A stretch of DNA of 64,000 bases, taken from the NCBI RefSeq assembly GCF_001941825.1, contig NZ_CP019038.1:6882001-6946000 (forward strand). Reading direction: 5' to 3'. Position numbers and translations under genes: made by a program. Positions 18,385 to 27,830 of the stretch are shown in pieces. The notes under the pieces are model-generated. The model had not been told where the DNA came from and made no database searches. It was given only the letters and a program-made list of their open reading frames with translations. Positions within the stretch are counted from its first letter, which is position 1. The number at the start of each line of letters is the position of its first letter. This DNA comes from Massilia putida. Its GTDB lineage: Bacteria > Pseudomonadota > Gammaproteobacteria > Burkholderiales > Burkholderiaceae_D.

Positions 18385-21300
18385 TTAAGCGAGGAGTTGT
18401 TTGATGGTCTGCTTGACCTGGTTCACGCGCGCGGCCAGGTCCGGCATGTTGGACGTGATGCGCAGCTTGTCCTGGCCGGCCAGCTTGATGTGGCGGTTCT
18501 TCTGGATGAGCGTGATGATCTTGATCGGGTCGATGGGCGGCTTTTCCATGAATTGCAGGCTGGCGCTTTCCGCGTGCGCGTCGATCTTGACGATGCCGAC
18601 CGACTTCGCCGCGATGCGCAGGCGGTGCGTCTCGATCAGCGCCTTCACGGCATCGGGCAGCTTGCCGAAGCGGTCGATCAGCTCTTCCTGCATGTCGTCG
18701 ATGCGGCTCTGCTCCTCGCAGTTCGCGAGGCGCTTGTAGATCGACAGGCGTTCGTGCACGTCGCCGCAGAAGTCGGCCGGGAGCAGGGCGGGCACGTGCA
18801 GGTTGATCTCGGTGGTCGACGACAGCGGCGCGCTCATGTCCGGCTCGCGGCCGGCCTTTAGCGCCTTCACGGCCTCGTTCAGCATGTCGGAATACAGTTG
18901 GAAGCCGATTTCCAGCATCTCGCCCGACTGGTTTTCGCCCAGTACCTCGCCGGCGCCGCGGATCTCCAGGTCGTGCATGGCGAGGTAGAACCCGCTGCCC
19001 AGTTCTTCCATCTGCTGGATCGCGTCGAGGCGGCGCTGCGCCTGTTTCGACAGTCCGAGCATGTCGTTCACGAGCAGGTAGGCATAGGCCTGGTGATGCG
19101 ACCGGCCGACGCGGCCGCGCAGCTGGTGCAGCTGCGCCAGGCCGAACTTGTCGGCGCGGTGCATGATGATCGTGTTCGCCGTCGGCACGTCGATGCCGGT
19201 CTCGATGATCGTCGTGCACAGCAGGATGTTGTAGCGCTGCGCCACGAAATCGCGCATGACTTTTTCCAAGTCGCGCTCGTGCATCTGGCCATGCGCGACG
19301 GCGATGCGCGCTTCCGGCAGCAGCTCGCGCAGCATGGCGAGGCGGTTCTCGATGGTCTCGACCTCGTTGTGCAGGAAGTAGATCTGGCCGCCCCGTTTCA
19401 GCTCGCGCAGGCAGGCTTCGCGGATGATCGAACCGTCCTCGCTGCGCACGAACGTCTTGATCGCGAGGCGCTTCTGCGGCGCCGTCGCGATGACGGAAAA
19501 GTCGCGCAGGCCTTCCAGCGCCATGCCCAGGGTGCGCGGGATCGGCGTGGCGGTCAAGGTCAGCACGTCGACTTCCGCCCGCAGGGCCTTCAGCGCTTCC
19601 TTCTGGCGCACGCCGAAGCGGTGTTCCTCGTCGATGATGACGAGCCCCAGGCGCGTGAACTTCACGTCCGGCGACAGCAGTTTATGGGTGCCGATGACGA
19701 TGTCCACGGTGCCGTCGGCCATGCCCTTGATCGCGTTATTGATCTCCTTGCCGGTGCGGAAGCGCGACAGTTCCGCGATGCGCACGGGCCAGTCGGCGAA
19801 GCGGTCGGAGAACGTCTGCGCATGCTGCTCGGCGAGCAGGGTCGTGGGCGCGAGGATCGCGACCTGCTTGCCGCCCATGACGGCGATGAACGCGGCGCGC
19901 AGCGCGACTTCCGTCTTGCCGAAGCCGACGTCGCCGCACACGAGGCGGTCCATCGGCCGGCCCGACGTCATGTCCTGGATGACGGCCGCGATGGCGGCGC
20001 GCTGGTCCGGCGTCTCGTCGAAGCCGAAGCTCTGGGCGAAGTTCTCGTAGTCGACGGCGGAATATTCGAACGCGTGGCCCTGGCGCGCGGCGCGGCGGGC
20101 ATACAGGTTCAGGAGCTCGGCCGCCGTGTCGCGCACCTGTTCCGCCGCTTTTTTCTTCGCCTTGTCCCACTGGCCGGAGCCGAGCGTGTGCAACGGCGCG
20201 TCTTCGGGCGACGCGCCGGAATAGCGCGAGATCACGTGCAGCTGCGAGACCGGCACGTAGAGCTTGGTCTCCTTGGCGTATTCGAGGTGCAGGAATTCCG
20301 TCTCGCCTTCGCCCAGGTCCATGCTCATCAAGCCCATATAGCGGCCGATGCCGTGGTTGATGTGCACGACCGGGTCGCCGATTTTCAGCTCGGACAGGTC
20401 GCGCACCATCGACTCGACTTGCGAGCCGGCTTCCTGCTTCTTCTTGCCGGCGCGCCGGCCCGTGCCCGCGTACAGCTCGGTCTCGGTGATGAAGACGAGG
20501 TGGCCGGCACCTTCCTCCATCAGTTCGAAGCCGGCCTGCAGCGGGGCGACGCCCAGCACGACCCGCGCATCGGACGCGCGCAAGCCGTCGAACCCTTCGA
20601 CCAGCGCGAGATCAAGCTTGTACTCGTTGAAGTACTGCTGCAAGGTCTCGCGGCGGCCGGCGGACTCCGCGCAGATCATCACGCGCTTGCCGGCCGCCTG
20701 CATCAGGAACGAACGCAGGTTCGCGAGCGGGTCGTCGAGGCGGCGGTTGACGGCGATGTCGGGGATCGGTGCCGACAGTTCGGATGGCAGGTTTCCAGCA
20801 GTGCCGGGAGCCTGCGCCGAGGCGTCGCGCGCGATGGCCCAGCGTCCGTGCGGTTTCGCCTGCACGAAGAAATCCTCGGCGCCGAGGAAGATCTCCTTCG
20901 GTTCCAGGATCGGTCGATCGCGGTCGCTTTTCAGGAATTTGTAGCGCGATTCCGTGTCGAGCCAGAAGCGCTGGATGGCGGCCTCGATGTCGCCGACGAG
21001 GGCGAGGCTCGTCTCCGCCGGCAGGTAGTCGAACAGCGTGGCCGTCTGGTCGAAGAACAGCGGCAGATAGTATTCGATGCCGGCCGACGCGATGCCGTTG
21101 CCGATGTCGCGGTAAATCGTCTGCCGGGAAGGATCGCCTTCGAAGCGCTCGCGCCAGCGGCCGCGGAACGCGGTGCGGGATTGCTCGTCCATCGGGAATT
21201 CGCGGCCCGGGAGCAGGCGCACTTCCTTGACGGGGTACAGCGAGCGCTGGGTGTCGGCGTCGAAGGTGCGGATCGTCTCGATCTCGTCGCCGAACAGGTC

Positions 21301-21858
21301 GAGGCGGTACGGCAGGGCGGAACCCATCGGGAACAAGTCGATCAGGCCGCCCCGCACCGAGTATTCGCCGGGCGACATCACCTGCGTGACGTGGGTGTAG
21401 CCGGCGAGCGTCAGCTGGGCCTTGAGCTTCGCCTCGTCCAGGTGTTCGCCCTGGCGGAAGAAGAAGGTGTACGCGGCGAGGAAGGACGGCGGTGCCAGGC
21501 GCACGAGCGCGGTCGTCGCGGGCACGACGAGCACGTCGCACTGGCCGTTGCGGACTTCGTGCAGGGTCGCGAGGCGCTCGGACACGAGGTCCTGGTGCGG
21601 CGAAAACGCATCGTACGGCAGCGTCTCCCAATCCGGCAGCAGGTGGCACGACACCTTGCCTTCCGCGAACCACGGGATTTCGTCGAGCAGGCGCTGGCCG
21701 TCGCTGGCGTTCGCGACGATTACGGTCAACATCTGCTTCCTGGCTTTCAGCGCGCGGGCGGCGACGGCGAGCGCATAGGCATCGGCCGAGCCGTGCAGCT
21801 GGGGCAGGGCGAAACGGGTTCCGGGTTTGGGAAGGTGCTTGGAGAGGTCGAAGGGCAT
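18385..21858 (-). CDS. mfd: Transcription-repair coupling factor Mfd
   Basis: ATP-dependent translocase that removes stalled RNA polymerase and recruits UvrA. 1157 residues, full length. N-terminal UvrB-like region (EIPWFAEGKVSCHLLPDWETLPYD), CarD-like RNA polymerase interaction domain (GDPVVHINHGIGRYMGL, about residue 490), RecG-like helicase with Walker A (CGDVGFGKTEVAL) and DEEH box (IIDEEHRFGV), and C-terminal TRCF domain. ATG at 21858. The long plus-strand frame covering the same DNA is its antisense shadow. Confidence 0.97.
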   Translation of the reverse strand: MPFDLSKHLPKPGTRFALPQLHGSADAYALAVAARALKARKQMLTVIVANASDGQRLLDEIPWFAEGKVSCHLLPDWETLPYDAFSPHQDLVSERLATLHEVRNGQCDVLVVPATTALVRLAPPSFLAAYTFFFRQGEHLDEAKLKAQLTLAGYTHVTQVMSPGEYSVRGGLIDLFPMGSALPYRLDLFGDEIETIRTFDADTQRSLYPVKEVRLLPGREFPMDEQSRTAFRGRWRERFEGDPSRQTIYRDIGNGIASAGIEYYLPLFFDQTATLFDYLPAETSLALVGDIEAAIQRFWLDTESRYKFLKSDRDRPILEPKEIFLGAEDFFVQAKPHGRWAIARDASAQAPGTAGNLPSELSAPIPDIAVNRRLDDPLANLRSFLMQAAGKRVMICAESAGRRETLQQYFNEYKLDLALVEGFDGLRASDARVVLGVAPLQAGFELMEEGAGHLVFITETELYAGTGRRAGKKKQEAGSQVESMVRDLSELKIGDPVVHINHGIGRYMGLMSMDLGEGETEFLHLEYAKETKLYVPVSQLHVISRYSGASPEDAPLHTLGSGQWDKAKKKAAEQVRDTAAELLNLYARRAARQGHAFEYSAVDYENFAQSFGFDETPDQRAAIAAVIQDMTSGRPMDRLVCGDVGFGKTEVALRAAFIAVMGGKQVAILAPTTLLAEQHAQTFSDRFADWPVRIAELSRFRTGKEINNAIKGMADGTVDIVIGTHKLLSPDVKFTRLGLVIIDEEHRFGVRQKEALKALRAEVDVLTLTATPIPRTLGMALEGLRDFSVIATAPQKRLAIKTFVRSEDGSIIREACLRELKRGGQIYFLHNEVETIENRLAMLRELLPEARIAVAHGQMHERDLEKVMRDFVAQRYNILLCTTIIETGIDVPTANTIIMHRADKFGLAQLHQLRGRVGRSHHQAYAYLLVNDMLGLSKQAQRRLDAIQQMEELGSGFYLAMHDLEIRGAGEVLGENQSGEMLEIGFQLYSDMLNEAVKALKAGREPDMSAPLSSTTEINLHVPALLPADFCGDVHERLSIYKRLANCEEQSRIDDMQEELIDRFGKLPDAVKALIETHRLRIAAKSVGIVKIDAHAESASLQFMEKPPIDPIKIITLIQKNRHIKLAGQDKLRITSNMPDLAARVNQVKQTIKQLLA

Positions 21859-21906
21859 TGACGCTTGCTATTATGTTCGCCAGGACGAGCGTCAATTATA
21901 GACGAA

Positions 21907-21939
21907 CAACGTCCCGCCTGCCCTGAGGCGGGGACGTTG
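21907..21939 (-). terminator. Hairpin after the first Ser/Gly/Thr-rich lipoprotein gene
   Basis: Inverted repeat with arms CAACGTCCC(C)GCCT and AGGCGGGACGTTG lies 10 bp after the stop codon at 21949. No strong T-run follows, so termination may be partial. Confidence 0.5.
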
Positions 21940-21948
21940 GCGGCGGGT

Positions 21949-22224
21949 TCAGCGCACGCCGGTGCCCGACGTGTTGGAGCTCGACGTGCCGGTGCCCGTC
22001 GTGCCCGAGGTGCCGGTGCCGGACGACGTGCCCGACGAACCGGAGGTGGCGGTCCCCGCCGGCATCGCGCCCACGGCGCCCGCGCCCTGGGCGCCTTCGT
22101 TGGTGCTGCCGCTGGACGTCGCGCCGGACGCCGAGCTGCCGCTGCTGTTGCTGCCGGTGGAGCTGCATGCCGCCAGGCCCAGGGCCAGCAGGCCGCCGAG
22201 CAGGATACCTCGATACGTTTTCAT
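21949..22224 (-). CDS. Small Ser/Gly/Thr-rich lipoprotein (copy 1)
   Basis: 91-residue predicted lipoprotein. Signal peptide MKTYRGILLGGLLALGLAAC with lipobox LAAC (Cys20), then a mature chain almost wholly of Ser, Gly, Thr and Ala, ending GTGVR. Probably a flexible, surface- or periplasm-exposed peptide. GGAGTGCGAC precedes the ATG at 22224. It resembles the gene at 22375-22659 in signal peptide, composition and upstream sequence, so the two are likely a tandem duplication. Confidence 0.75.
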   Translation of the reverse strand: MKTYRGILLGGLLALGLAACSSTGSNSSGSSASGATSSGSTNEGAQGAGAVGAMPAGTATSGSSGTSSGTGTSGTTGTGTSSSNTSGTGVR

Positions 22225-22283
22225 GTCGCACTCCCGTGATGGATGAACGCGGACATCATGCGGTGCGGCGGGGCCGTTCAGAA

Positions 22284-22312
22284 TAGGATGGCTACGTGAC
22301 GCCCTGTAGGAT
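22284..22312. promoter_or_regulatory. Twin TAGGAY motif upstream of lipoprotein copy 1
   Basis: TAGGAT at 22284-22289 and TAGGAT at 22307-22312, 23 bp apart (about two helical turns), 60 bp upstream of the start codon. The same pair with the same spacing occurs before copy 2, followed in both by a conserved GGCGCAC. Likely a regulator site or promoter; the factor is unknown. Confidence 0.45.
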
Positions 22313-22374
22313 TGGGCGCACAGTCTGAAAGCCGGTCGTCCGGCCGCGGACGGGCCGGACTGTGAGGCGGACGG

Positions 22375-22659
22375 TCAGCGGCCGTTGTTGCCCCGGGCCG
22401 TGGTGCCCTGAGTGTTGATGCCCTGGCCGGTGGCGTCCGAGTTGCCGCTGCCGCCGGCGGAGGTCGTGGGCGGGAGCGAGTTCGCGGTACCCGTCGCTGT
22501 CGCGTTGGTGGCCGAGTCGCCCGTGCCCGCGCTGCTGGACGTGGCGCCAGCCGACGAGCTGCCGCTCGCGTCGCTGCTGGTGGTGGCGGTCGAGCTGCAT
22601 GCGGCCAGGCTCATGGCCATCAGGCCGCCGATCAGAAGGGCTTGGTACTTTTTCATCAT
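22375..22659 (-). CDS. Small Ser/Gly/Thr-rich lipoprotein (copy 2)
   Basis: 94-residue predicted lipoprotein, paralogous to the gene at 21949. Signal peptide with lipobox LAAC (Cys about residue 21), then CSSTATTSSDASG and a Ser/Thr/Gly/Ala-rich chain with a few Asn/Gln. Two adjacent ATGs (22659 and 22656) follow an AGGAG site; the first is chosen. The longer open frame up to 23238 runs antisense through the PBP1A gene end and is not coding. No domain recognised. Confidence 0.75.
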   Translation of the reverse strand: MMKKYQALLIGGLMAMSLAACSSTATTSSDASGSSSAGATSSSAGTGDSATNATATGTANSLPPTTSAGGSGNSDATGQGINTQGTTARGNNGR

Positions 22660-22713
22660 TGACTCCTGTTGTAAAAGTGTCGCCATCATGGGGGCACGCA
22701 TGCTCGTCCGAAA

Positions 22714-22742
22714 TAGGATCAGCCCGTACCGACACGTAGGAC
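22714..22742. promoter_or_regulatory. Twin TAGGAY motif upstream of lipoprotein copy 2
   Basis: TAGGAT at 22714-22719 and TAGGAC at 22737-22742, again 23 bp apart and 55 bp upstream of the start. AATAGGAT and GGCGCAC are conserved with copy 1 while the bases between have diverged, which argues for function rather than recent duplication alone. Confidence 0.45.
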
Positions 22743-22793
22743 TAGGCGCACGATCTGTTCGATCCGTGGCAATTCGATACACGCTCCGCCAAT

Positions 22794-22818
22794 GAAAACG
22801 GGCCGCACGCGGCGGCCC
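22794..22818 (-). terminator. Terminator downstream of the PBP1A gene
   Basis: On the minus strand GGGCCGC-CGCGT-GCGGCCC is followed by GTTTTC, about 95 bp after the PBP1A stop. A second hairpin (CCCCGC-GAG-GCGGGG, around 22829-22843) lies between them. Confidence 0.6.
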
Positions 22819-22913
22819 TCCATGTCGTCCCCGCGAGGCGGGGAGCGAATCTCGCGTGCGTTGCGGCGGCGCTGAACTTGGGGGGGCGCCTCCGTGGGAA
22901 CGACGGTGATCGG

Positions 22914-25337
22914 TCAGAACAGCGTGTTCGACGGCTGCTGTTGCTGGGTCCTCGGTTGCGTCTGTTGCGCCGGCGGCGGCTCCGTGCCGTCGGCCGGCTG
23001 TACGGCGTTCGCATCCGGAGCCTGGTCGAGGTCGATGCCGCTCAACGTCGGCGTCTCGGCGAATTCGGCATACACCCAATCGTCGTTCTCGCGCACGACG
23101 CCCTCCGGCTGCGCACGCTCTTCCTGCTGCGGTTTCTTCGCGAGCGCCACGCGCATGTAGTCGATCCAGATCGGCAGCGCGACGGTGGCGCCGAATTCGC
23201 GGCCGCCCAGCGATTTCGGATCGTCGTAGCCCATCCACGCGACGGCGACGACATTGCCGCCATAGCCCGAGAACCAGCCGTCCATCGCATCGCTTGTCGT
23301 ACCCGTCTTGCCCGCGATGTCGGTACGGCCGAGAGCCTTCGTCGCTTCAGCGCCGGTGCCGTAGCGGGTCACGTCGCGCAGCATGCTGTCGGTGATGAAG
23401 GCGTTGCGCGGGTCGAGCACGCGCTGCTCGTCCGTGTGCTCGGGCGCGGCCTTGGTCTGCTGGATGATCTTGCCGTCGGCATCCTCGATGCGGGCGATCA
23501 GGTAAGGCTGCACGCGATAGCCGCCGTTGGCGAAGACGGCGTACGCACCGGCCATCTGCAGCGGCGTCGCGGCGCCCGTCCCCAGCGCCAGCGTATAGTT
23601 CGACGGCTGGCGCGACAGGTCGAAGCCGAACTTGCCGATGAATTCATGCGCATACGGCACCGTGATCGCGCGCAGCAGGCGCACCGACGGCACGTTCTTC
23701 GATTCGGCCAGCGCGCGGCGCAGCGTGATCGGGCCGTCCCACTTGCCGTCGTCGTTCTGCGGCGACCAGGTCTTGCCCGCGTCCTCGCCCGGCATGTCGA
23801 GCGGCGCGTCGAGGATGCGCGTGCCCGGCGAATACCCCTTGTCGATCGCGGCCGAATAGATGAACGGCTTCATGCCGGACCCGGGCTGGCGCCACGCCTG
23901 CGTCACGTGGTTGAACTTCTGGAAGTTGTAATCGAAGCCGCCGACCATCGCGTGGTAGGCGCCCGTGTCCGCGTCGATGGCGACGAAGGCCGCCGCCACC
24001 TGCGGCACCTGCGTGACGCTCCAGTGGTCCTTCGCATCTTTCGCCACGCGGATGATGGCGCCCGGCGTCAGGCGCATGCCTTCCTTGGCGCTGGACGACA
24101 GGCCGGCCTGGGCGAATTTCAGACCGGCGCCCGTGAGGTCGACCATATCGCCGTCGACCGTCTCGACGCGCACCGTTTTCGACGTCGCCGACAGCACGAC
24201 GGCCGGGATCAGGCCGTCGCTGACGGGACGCTTGCCCAGCGTCTCGCTGATGGCGTCCTCGCGTTCCGTCGGGTCGGCCGGCAGTTCCATGCGGTCTTCC
24301 GGCCCGCGCCAGCCGTGGCGCTGGTCGTAGGTCAGCACGTTGCGGCGCACGGACGCGTACGCGGCGTCCTGCTCGGGCTTCAGGATCGTCGTGTAGACCT
24401 TGATGCCCTTCGTGTACGCGTCTTCCTTGAACTGGCTGTACACGGCCTGGCGCGCGAGTTCGGCGACGTATTCCGCGTGCGTGCCGAAATCCTGCACGCC
24501 GCGCTGGTTCACGCGCAGCGGTTCCGCGAGTGCCTTCTGGTATTGCTCTTCCGTGATGTAGTTCAGCGCGCGCATGCGGCCCAGCACCGCGTGCTGGCGC
24601 TCGCGCGCCCGCTTCGGATTCGCGACCGGATTGTGGCGTGCCGGATTCTGCGGCAGGCCTGCGAGCATCGCCATTTCGGCGACCGAGAGCTGGTCGAGCG
24701 TCTTGTTGAAGTAGATGTGCGCGGCGCTCGAGAAACCGTATGCACGCTGGCCCAGGTAGATCTGGTTCATGTACAGCTCGAGGATCTCGTCCTTCGACAG
24801 CGCGGTCTCGATCTTGTACGCGAGCGCGATCTCGTTGATCTTGCGCGTCAGGCGCTTTTCGCGCGACAGGAAGAAGTTGCGGGCGACCTGCATCGTGATC
24901 GTCGACGCGCCGCCGGACCCGAAGCCGCCGCGCAGGTTCGACCCGACCGCACCCATCGCGCGCTTCCAGTCGATGGCGCCGTGCTCGTAGAAGCGGGCGT
25001 CCTCGATCGCGAGCAGCGATTTCTTCATCAGGTCGGGGATCTTGTTGATCGGAACGAAATCGCGGTGCTCTTCGCCGAACTCGCCGATGAGGACGTTGTC
25101 TGCCGTATAGACACGCAGCGGAATCTTGGGCCGGTAGTCGGTGACGGCATCGAGCGCGGGCACATTGGGCAGCACACGGAACACGACGTACCCGGCGACG
25201 CCGGCGATGAGCAGGACGATGACGGCGGCCGCGATGGCCAGGAGCGGAAGCAGGAAGCCGCGCTGGCGGCTGGGGATAGTTGCCAAAACTGAACTCTCTT
25301 GATGCGGGTCCTGGAACCCGTTTGTGACCGTAAACAC
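22914..25337 (-). CDS. mrcA: Penicillin-binding protein 1A (bifunctional transglycosylase/transpeptidase)
   Basis: Class A PBP that polymerises and cross-links peptidoglycan from the inner membrane. 807 residues: cytoplasmic tail, one membrane helix (about 27-50), GT51 transglycosylase domain (E112 in AIEDARFYEHG; GGASTITMQVARNFF), an intermediate OB-like region, and the transpeptidase with S487 (SGMK), a later SxN-type motif and K677 (KTGT). The C-terminus is a Gln/Pro-rich tail. The start is uncertain: GTG at 25337, with TTG 17 codons later possible. Divergent from the OPT gene. Confidence 0.94.
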   Translation of the reverse strand: MFTVTNGFQDPHQESSVLATIPSRQRGFLLPLLAIAAAVIVLLIAGVAGYVVFRVLPNVPALDAVTDYRPKIPLRVYTADNVLIGEFGEEHRDFVPINKIPDLMKKSLLAIEDARFYEHGAIDWKRAMGAVGSNLRGGFGSGGASTITMQVARNFFLSREKRLTRKINEIALAYKIETALSKDEILELYMNQIYLGQRAYGFSSAAHIYFNKTLDQLSVAEMAMLAGLPQNPARHNPVANPKRARERQHAVLGRMRALNYITEEQYQKALAEPLRVNQRGVQDFGTHAEYVAELARQAVYSQFKEDAYTKGIKVYTTILKPEQDAAYASVRRNVLTYDQRHGWRGPEDRMELPADPTEREDAISETLGKRPVSDGLIPAVVLSATSKTVRVETVDGDMVDLTGAGLKFAQAGLSSSAKEGMRLTPGAIIRVAKDAKDHWSVTQVPQVAAAFVAIDADTGAYHAMVGGFDYNFQKFNHVTQAWRQPGSGMKPFIYSAAIDKGYSPGTRILDAPLDMPGEDAGKTWSPQNDDGKWDGPITLRRALAESKNVPSVRLLRAITVPYAHEFIGKFGFDLSRQPSNYTLALGTGAATPLQMAGAYAVFANGGYRVQPYLIARIEDADGKIIQQTKAAPEHTDEQRVLDPRNAFITDSMLRDVTRYGTGAEATKALGRTDIAGKTGTTSDAMDGWFSGYGGNVVAVAWMGYDDPKSLGGREFGATVALPIWIDYMRVALAKKPQQEERAQPEGVVRENDDWVYAEFAETPTLSGIDLDQAPDANAVQPADGTEPPPAQQTQPRTQQQQPSNTLF

Positions 25338-25464
25338 GGGCGATGTGGGAAATTATAATCCGCTTTTCTTAACCCACGGCATGTGCGATAGTCACGCTTG
25401 CAAGGTCCGTCCGGCGATCCCGGCAGTCCCGTTCCACAATACCATCGCCTGAAGGAAACCCCTC

Positions 25465-27729
25465 ATGCCCTACGATCCCCATCCGCCCGTCGTCAAACCA
25501 TATATCCCGGCTTCGGCGCGGTTACCGGAGCTGACCTGGCGCGCGCTGATCATGGGCACCGTGCTCGGCATGATCTTCGGCGCCTCCTCGCTATACCTGG
25601 TGCTCAAGGTGGGCCTGACGGTCAGCGCCTCGATTCCCGTCGCCGTCATCGCGATCACGCTGTTCGGCCTCGCGAAAAAGGTCGGCGGGCGCGAGTCGAC
25701 GATCCTCGAGAACAGCATCACGCAGACGGCCGGCTCGGCCGGCGAATCGATCGCGTTCGGCCTTGGCGTCACCATGCCCGCGATCATGATCCTCGGCTTC
25801 GACCTGGAGATCTCGCGCGTGATGCTCGTGGGCGTGCTGGGCGGCCTGCTGGGCATCCTCATGATGATCCCGATGCGCCGCACGATGATCGTCGACCAGC
25901 ACCGCGAACTGAAATACCCGGAAGGCACGGCGTGCGCCGAAGTGCTGAAAGCCGCGGCGACGGAAACATCGCGCGAGGCCGCGGGCGAAGTGCGCGACGC
26001 GGACTCCGACGAAGCGCGGGAAGCCCGCCAGCGCGCCTTCATCATCTTCGGCGGCTTCGGCCTGGGCCTGCTGTACAAGGTCCTCAACATCTCGCTGAAG
26101 CTGTGGAAGGACACGGTCAACTTCGTCTTCGATGCGCCGCTGAAGGCGGGTTCGGCCGGCGCCGAGATCTCGCCGGAGCTGCTGGGCGTCGGCTACATCA
26201 TCGGCCCGCGCATCGCGATGATCATGGCGGGCGGCGGCGTGCTGTCCTACCTGCTCCTGATTCCGATGATCAAATTTTTCGGCGACGCGCTGACGGTGCC
26301 GGTGGCGCCGGGCACGATGCTGATCCGCGACATGAGCCCGGACGACGTGCGCAGCGCCTACGTGCTGTACATCGGCGCCGGCGCGGTGGCGGCGGGCGGC
26401 CTGATTTCCCTCGCGCGCTCGCTGCCCACGATCTGGAACGGCCTGAAGGGTGGCCTGGCCGGTATCGGGAAAAATGCCGGCAAGGGCACTGCCGTGGATA
26501 GCTCGCTGCGCACCGAACAGGACATCCCGCTGAAGTGGGTCGTGATCGGCTGCCTGGGCATCATTGCCGTGATCACGTTCTCGACGCCGCTGCACATGAA
26601 TCTGCTGGGGGCGCTGCTGATCCTCGTGTTCGGCTTCCTCTTTTCGACCGTGTCCTCGCGCCTGACGGGCGAGGTCGGTTCGTCGTCGAACCCGATCTCC
26701 GGCATGGCCGTGGCGACGCTGCTGTTCACCTGTCTGATCTTCCTCGTGATGGGCTGGACGGGCGGCCGCTATTACGTGACGGCGTTGTCGGTCGGCGCCA
26801 TCGTCTGCATCGCCGCCAGCAATGCGGGCACGACGTCGCAGGATCTGAAGACGGGCTTCCTCGTCGGCTCCACGCCGAAGCTGCAGCAGTACGCGATCCT
26901 CGCCGGCGCGTTCGCGTCCGCGCTGATCCTGGGCCCGATCCTGTTGAAGCTGAACGACGCGGGCACCGTGTACGTGCCGGCCGCCCAGGTGGCGCCGCAC
27001 GTGACGACGGACGCCTCGACGCTGACCGATACCATGGCGTTGCAGGGCCCGCAGGCGGCAACCGACCACGCCACATACAAAGTCTGGCAGAAGAAGGACA
27101 CGGTCGGCGGCCCCGCCGGCAAATACCTCGTGCGCGCGGACGGTTCGCTCGCCTACCTCGTCGACCCGGGCATCAACGGCCAGTTCCACACGCGGCCGGA
27201 CGGCTCCGAGGTCAAGAAATACGATGCGCCCAAGGCCGTGCTGATGTCGTACATCATCAAGGGCATTCTCGACCACCAGCTGCCGTGGACCCTCGTGCTG
27301 TTCGGCGTGATGGTGGCCGTCGTGCTGGAGATGTCCGGCGTCGCGTCGCTCGCGTTCACGGTGGGCGTGTATCTGCCGCTCGTGTCGACGCTGCCGATCG
27401 CGGTCGGCGGCATCATCCGCTGGCTGGTCGACCGCCGCAACAACACGCTGCCGCAGTACAAGGGGCTGTCCGAGGACGAGCTGCAGGCCGCGGGCGACCG
27501 CAGCTCGGGCACGTTGCTGGCCTCCGGCTATATCGCGGGCGGCGCGCTGGCGGGTATCATCATCGCCATCACGGCGGGCGTCATGACGGATTTCGACAAT
27601 GCCATGAACAAGTGGGCCGAGGGCATGAACCCGTTCTTCGCGGGCGCCAGTTCGGACTTGTTGTCGTTGCTGCCGTATGCGGCGATCTGCGTGCTGCTGT
27701 ACATGGTCGGCCGCGAGAAAGCCCGGTAG
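25465..27729 (+). CDS. OPT-family oligopeptide transporter
   Basis: Inner-membrane symporter of the OPT family (oligopeptides or metal-chelate substrates). 754 residues with about 14-16 helices. Family marks: LTWRALIMGTVLGMIFG near the N-terminus, ENSITQTAGSAGESIAFG, PEGTACAEVLKA and SSNPISGMAVATLL. AAGGAAACC precedes the ATG at 25465. A hydrophilic insert at about 515-590 lies between helices. The stop codon TAG is the first part of a large inverted repeat. Confidence 0.92.
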   Translation: MPYDPHPPVVKPYIPASARLPELTWRALIMGTVLGMIFGASSLYLVLKVGLTVSASIPVAVIAITLFGLAKKVGGRESTILENSITQTAGSAGESIAFGLGVTMPAIMILGFDLEISRVMLVGVLGGLLGILMMIPMRRTMIVDQHRELKYPEGTACAEVLKAAATETSREAAGEVRDADSDEAREARQRAFIIFGGFGLGLLYKVLNISLKLWKDTVNFVFDAPLKAGSAGAEISPELLGVGYIIGPRIAMIMAGGGVLSYLLLIPMIKFFGDALTVPVAPGTMLIRDMSPDDVRSAYVLYIGAGAVAAGGLISLARSLPTIWNGLKGGLAGIGKNAGKGTAVDSSLRTEQDIPLKWVVIGCLGIIAVITFSTPLHMNLLGALLILVFGFLFSTVSSRLTGEVGSSSNPISGMAVATLLFTCLIFLVMGWTGGRYYVTALSVGAIVCIAASNAGTTSQDLKTGFLVGSTPKLQQYAILAGAFASALILGPILLKLNDAGTVYVPAAQVAPHVTTDASTLTDTMALQGPQAATDHATYKVWQKKDTVGGPAGKYLVRADGSLAYLVDPGINGQFHTRPDGSEVKKYDAPKAVLMSYIIKGILDHQLPWTLVLFGVMVAVVLEMSGVASLAFTVGVYLPLVSTLPIAVGGIIRWLVDRRNNTLPQYKGLSEDELQAAGDRSSGTLLASGYIAGGALAGIIIAITAGVMTDFDNAMNKWAEGMNPFFAGASSDLLSLLPYAAICVLLYMVGREKAR

Positions 27730-27830
27730 GGTGGACGGCTGGCCGTCCACGCGTTCAAGCGGCTCGCGACATAGTGCGCGGCGATTCCGAGGTCGCTCGA
27801 ACGCGTGGACGGGAAACCCGTCCACCCTAC
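27726..27830. repeat. 105-bp inverted repeat spanning the convergent stop codons of the OPT and LysR genes
   Basis: The ends are perfect complements (GTAGGGTGGACGG at the left and CCGTCCACCCTAC at the right). Each arm has an internal hairpin (GGACGG/CCGTCC and GGACGG/CCCGTCC) and GCGTTC/GAACGC further in. The TAG of the left end terminates the OPT gene at 27727-27729; the TAG of the right end, read on the minus strand, terminates the LysR gene at 27827-27829. It could act as a bidirectional terminator. Confidence 0.85.

Noticed and set aside
18898..21861. 987-codon plus-strand open frame opposite mfd
   Set aside because: Exact antisense mirror of Mfd, which has all helicase motifs.
22375..23238. 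287-codon open frame including lipoprotein copy 2
   Set aside because: Only the last 94 codons have a signal peptide and ribosome binding site; the first part overlaps the PBP1A C-terminus in another frame.
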